DNA of 6,729 nucleotides from an uncultured Caryophanales bacterium. Lineage in GTDB: Bacteria; Bacillota_I; Bacilli_A; RFN20; CAG-826. Below the pieces are notes generated by a model, which had not been told where the DNA came from, did no database searches, and was given only the letters and a program-made list of their open reading frames with translations. This document shows, piece after piece, positions 6,275 to 6,729 of the stretch (the stretch's first letter is position 1; every line of letters starts with the position of its first letter). A program made the position numbers and the translations under genes. The stretch is taken from positions 1-6,729 of the forward strand of contig CAMYXQ010000048.1 in assembly GCA_947303105.1 (NCBI GenBank), in the 5' to 3' direction.

Positions 6275-6279
6275 AGGGG

Positions 6280-6300
6280 AAAAACGAATATTCGCTTTTT
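6280..6300. repeat. Near-palindrome centred on CGAATATTCG
   Basis: Perfect 10-bp palindrome CGAATATTCG (6285-6294) flanked by A5 on the left and, after one extra C, T5 on the right, giving a 21-bp imperfect inverted repeat just upstream of the TTGACA element. A regulator site is possible. It is too short and differently spaced for the Firmicutes LexA box (CGAAC-N4-GTTCG), and it has no loop suited to a terminator. Confidence 0.35.
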
Positions 6301-6340
6301 GCGCGGTTTTTAATCTTTTTTATGCGGTTTTTGCGGTTTT
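6294..6340. repeat. GC(GG)TTTTT repeats with phased T tracts in divergent intergenic region
   Basis: GCGGTTTT(T) occurs at 6303-6311, 6324-6332 and 6333-6340, with a shortened copy GCTTTTT at 6294-6300. Unit starts are 9, 21 and 9 bp apart. T tracts lie at 6296-6300, 6307-6311, 6316-6321, 6328-6332 and 6337-6340, centres on average about 10 bp apart, as in intrinsically curved DNA. On the minus strand this is an A-tract array upstream of the TTGACA element, so it may act as an UP element or protein-binding array for the acyltransferase promoter, the lipoprotein promoter, or both. Confidence 0.5.
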
Positions 6341-6388
6341 ATGCAATCGGGGATTGAGATAACGCCCCTTTTGTGCCAAATTGAAGGC

Positions 6389-6729
6389 ATGAAGAAAACG
6401 AAGTTATTCCTTTTGGGCGCCGTCGGCGCCATCAGCCTCACCGGTTGCGGGAGCGTCGTCCCCGTCGCCGAAGTCGCCTTCAAGCAGGAAGGGTCCTATA
6501 TTTATTACTCCGCGGATGCGTACGGCGTCACCGAAGGCCACATCCAAGTCTATGAGACCCAAGAGAAGGCCCAAGAACAATATGCCATCCCCGATATCGA
6601 TATCCGTTTCTGGCCGCGCATTTGCGGCGCGTACGATGAAACGAAGGGTGGCGAAACCTTCCGCACCACATTGGTCGATCTTTCCAAGAAGAGCGTCATC
6701 ATGGACGTCACCGTTTATAAGGACAGCGT
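6389..6729 (+). CDS. Lipoprotein of unknown function, N-terminal part (C-terminus off right edge)
   Basis: 113 codons open to the right edge. Residues 1-20 are a lipoprotein signal: basic start MKKTK, hydrophobic core LFLLGAVGAIS, and lipobox L17-T-G-C20, so Cys20 should be lipidated and the protein anchored on the outer face of the cytoplasmic membrane. The mature part begins GSVVPVAEVAFKQEGSYIYY and appears beta-rich, with one more cysteine (C79). I recognise no domain. It is transcribed divergently from the acyltransferase unit, across the intergenic region 6241-6388. The only purine-rich stretch before the ATG, GAAGG, ends 1 nt away, too close for a normal Shine-Dalgarno site, so either initiation is unusual or the true start differs. 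Codon use is C-ending rich like its neighbours. The signal peptide makes the reading frame secure; the function is unknown. Confidence 0.85.
   Translation, partial: MKKTKLFLLGAVGAISLTGCGSVVPVAEVAFKQEGSYIYYSADAYGVTEGHIQVYETQEKAQEQYAIPDIDIRFWPRICGAYDETKGGETFRTTLVDLSKKSVIMDVTVYKDS

Noticed and set aside
6285..6294. CGAATATTCG as a LexA (SOS) box
   Set aside because: The half-sites are not separated by the four-base spacer of the Firmicutes LexA site, and neither neighbour is a DNA-repair gene.

Overview
The window looks like a chromosome segment of an anaerobic, fermentative, Gram-positive-type bacterium, most likely an uncultured gut member of the Bacillota. This is inferred from a rubrerythrin, a flavodoxin/ferredoxin of the EFR1 type, a YfcC-like carrier, a TVP38-type membrane protein and a Kxx-type lipoprotein signal. 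Base composition is balanced. TAA, TAG and TGA all end genes here, so the standard bacterial code applies and the Mollicutes UGA=Trp code does not. The species cannot be named from the sequence.

Layout: almost everything is on the minus strand, read right to left. A 632-residue membrane protein (4342-6240) joins a TVP38/DedA (VTT) domain, a PlsC-type glycerolipid acyltransferase, a zinc ribbon and an unassigned C-terminal domain. Its 3' end overlaps by 20 bp a 480-residue YfcC/DcuC-type carrier (2919-4361). A 53-bp AT-rich gap (2866-2918) follows, with a good sigma70-type promoter, an inverted repeat inside the promoter spacer and a 14-bp palindrome. Downstream is a second, redox-flavoured transcription unit: a 516-residue extended short-chain dehydrogenase/reductase with an unusual C-terminal extension (1315-2865), a flavodoxin half (913-1314), a two-cluster ferredoxin half (424-903), and a rubrerythrin that runs off the left edge (1-396). 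On the right, a 148-bp divergent intergenic region with helically phased A/T tracts separates the acyltransferase gene from a plus-strand lipoprotein that runs off the right edge (6389-6729).

How the genes may work together: the flavodoxin and ferredoxin pieces are in the same reading frame and separated by a single TAA, so together they spell an EFR1-type flavodoxin-ferredoxin interrupted by one stop codon. With the SDR upstream (TAA directly abutting ATG) and rubrerythrin downstream, this looks like an electron-transfer/oxidative-stress cassette, possibly feeding electrons to the SDR's unknown product or to rubrerythrin. The VTT-acyltransferase fusion suggests coupling of lipid transbilayer movement with acylation. 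Both functional links are inferences.

No RNA genes, insertion sequences, CRISPR arrays or convincing rho-independent terminators were seen.
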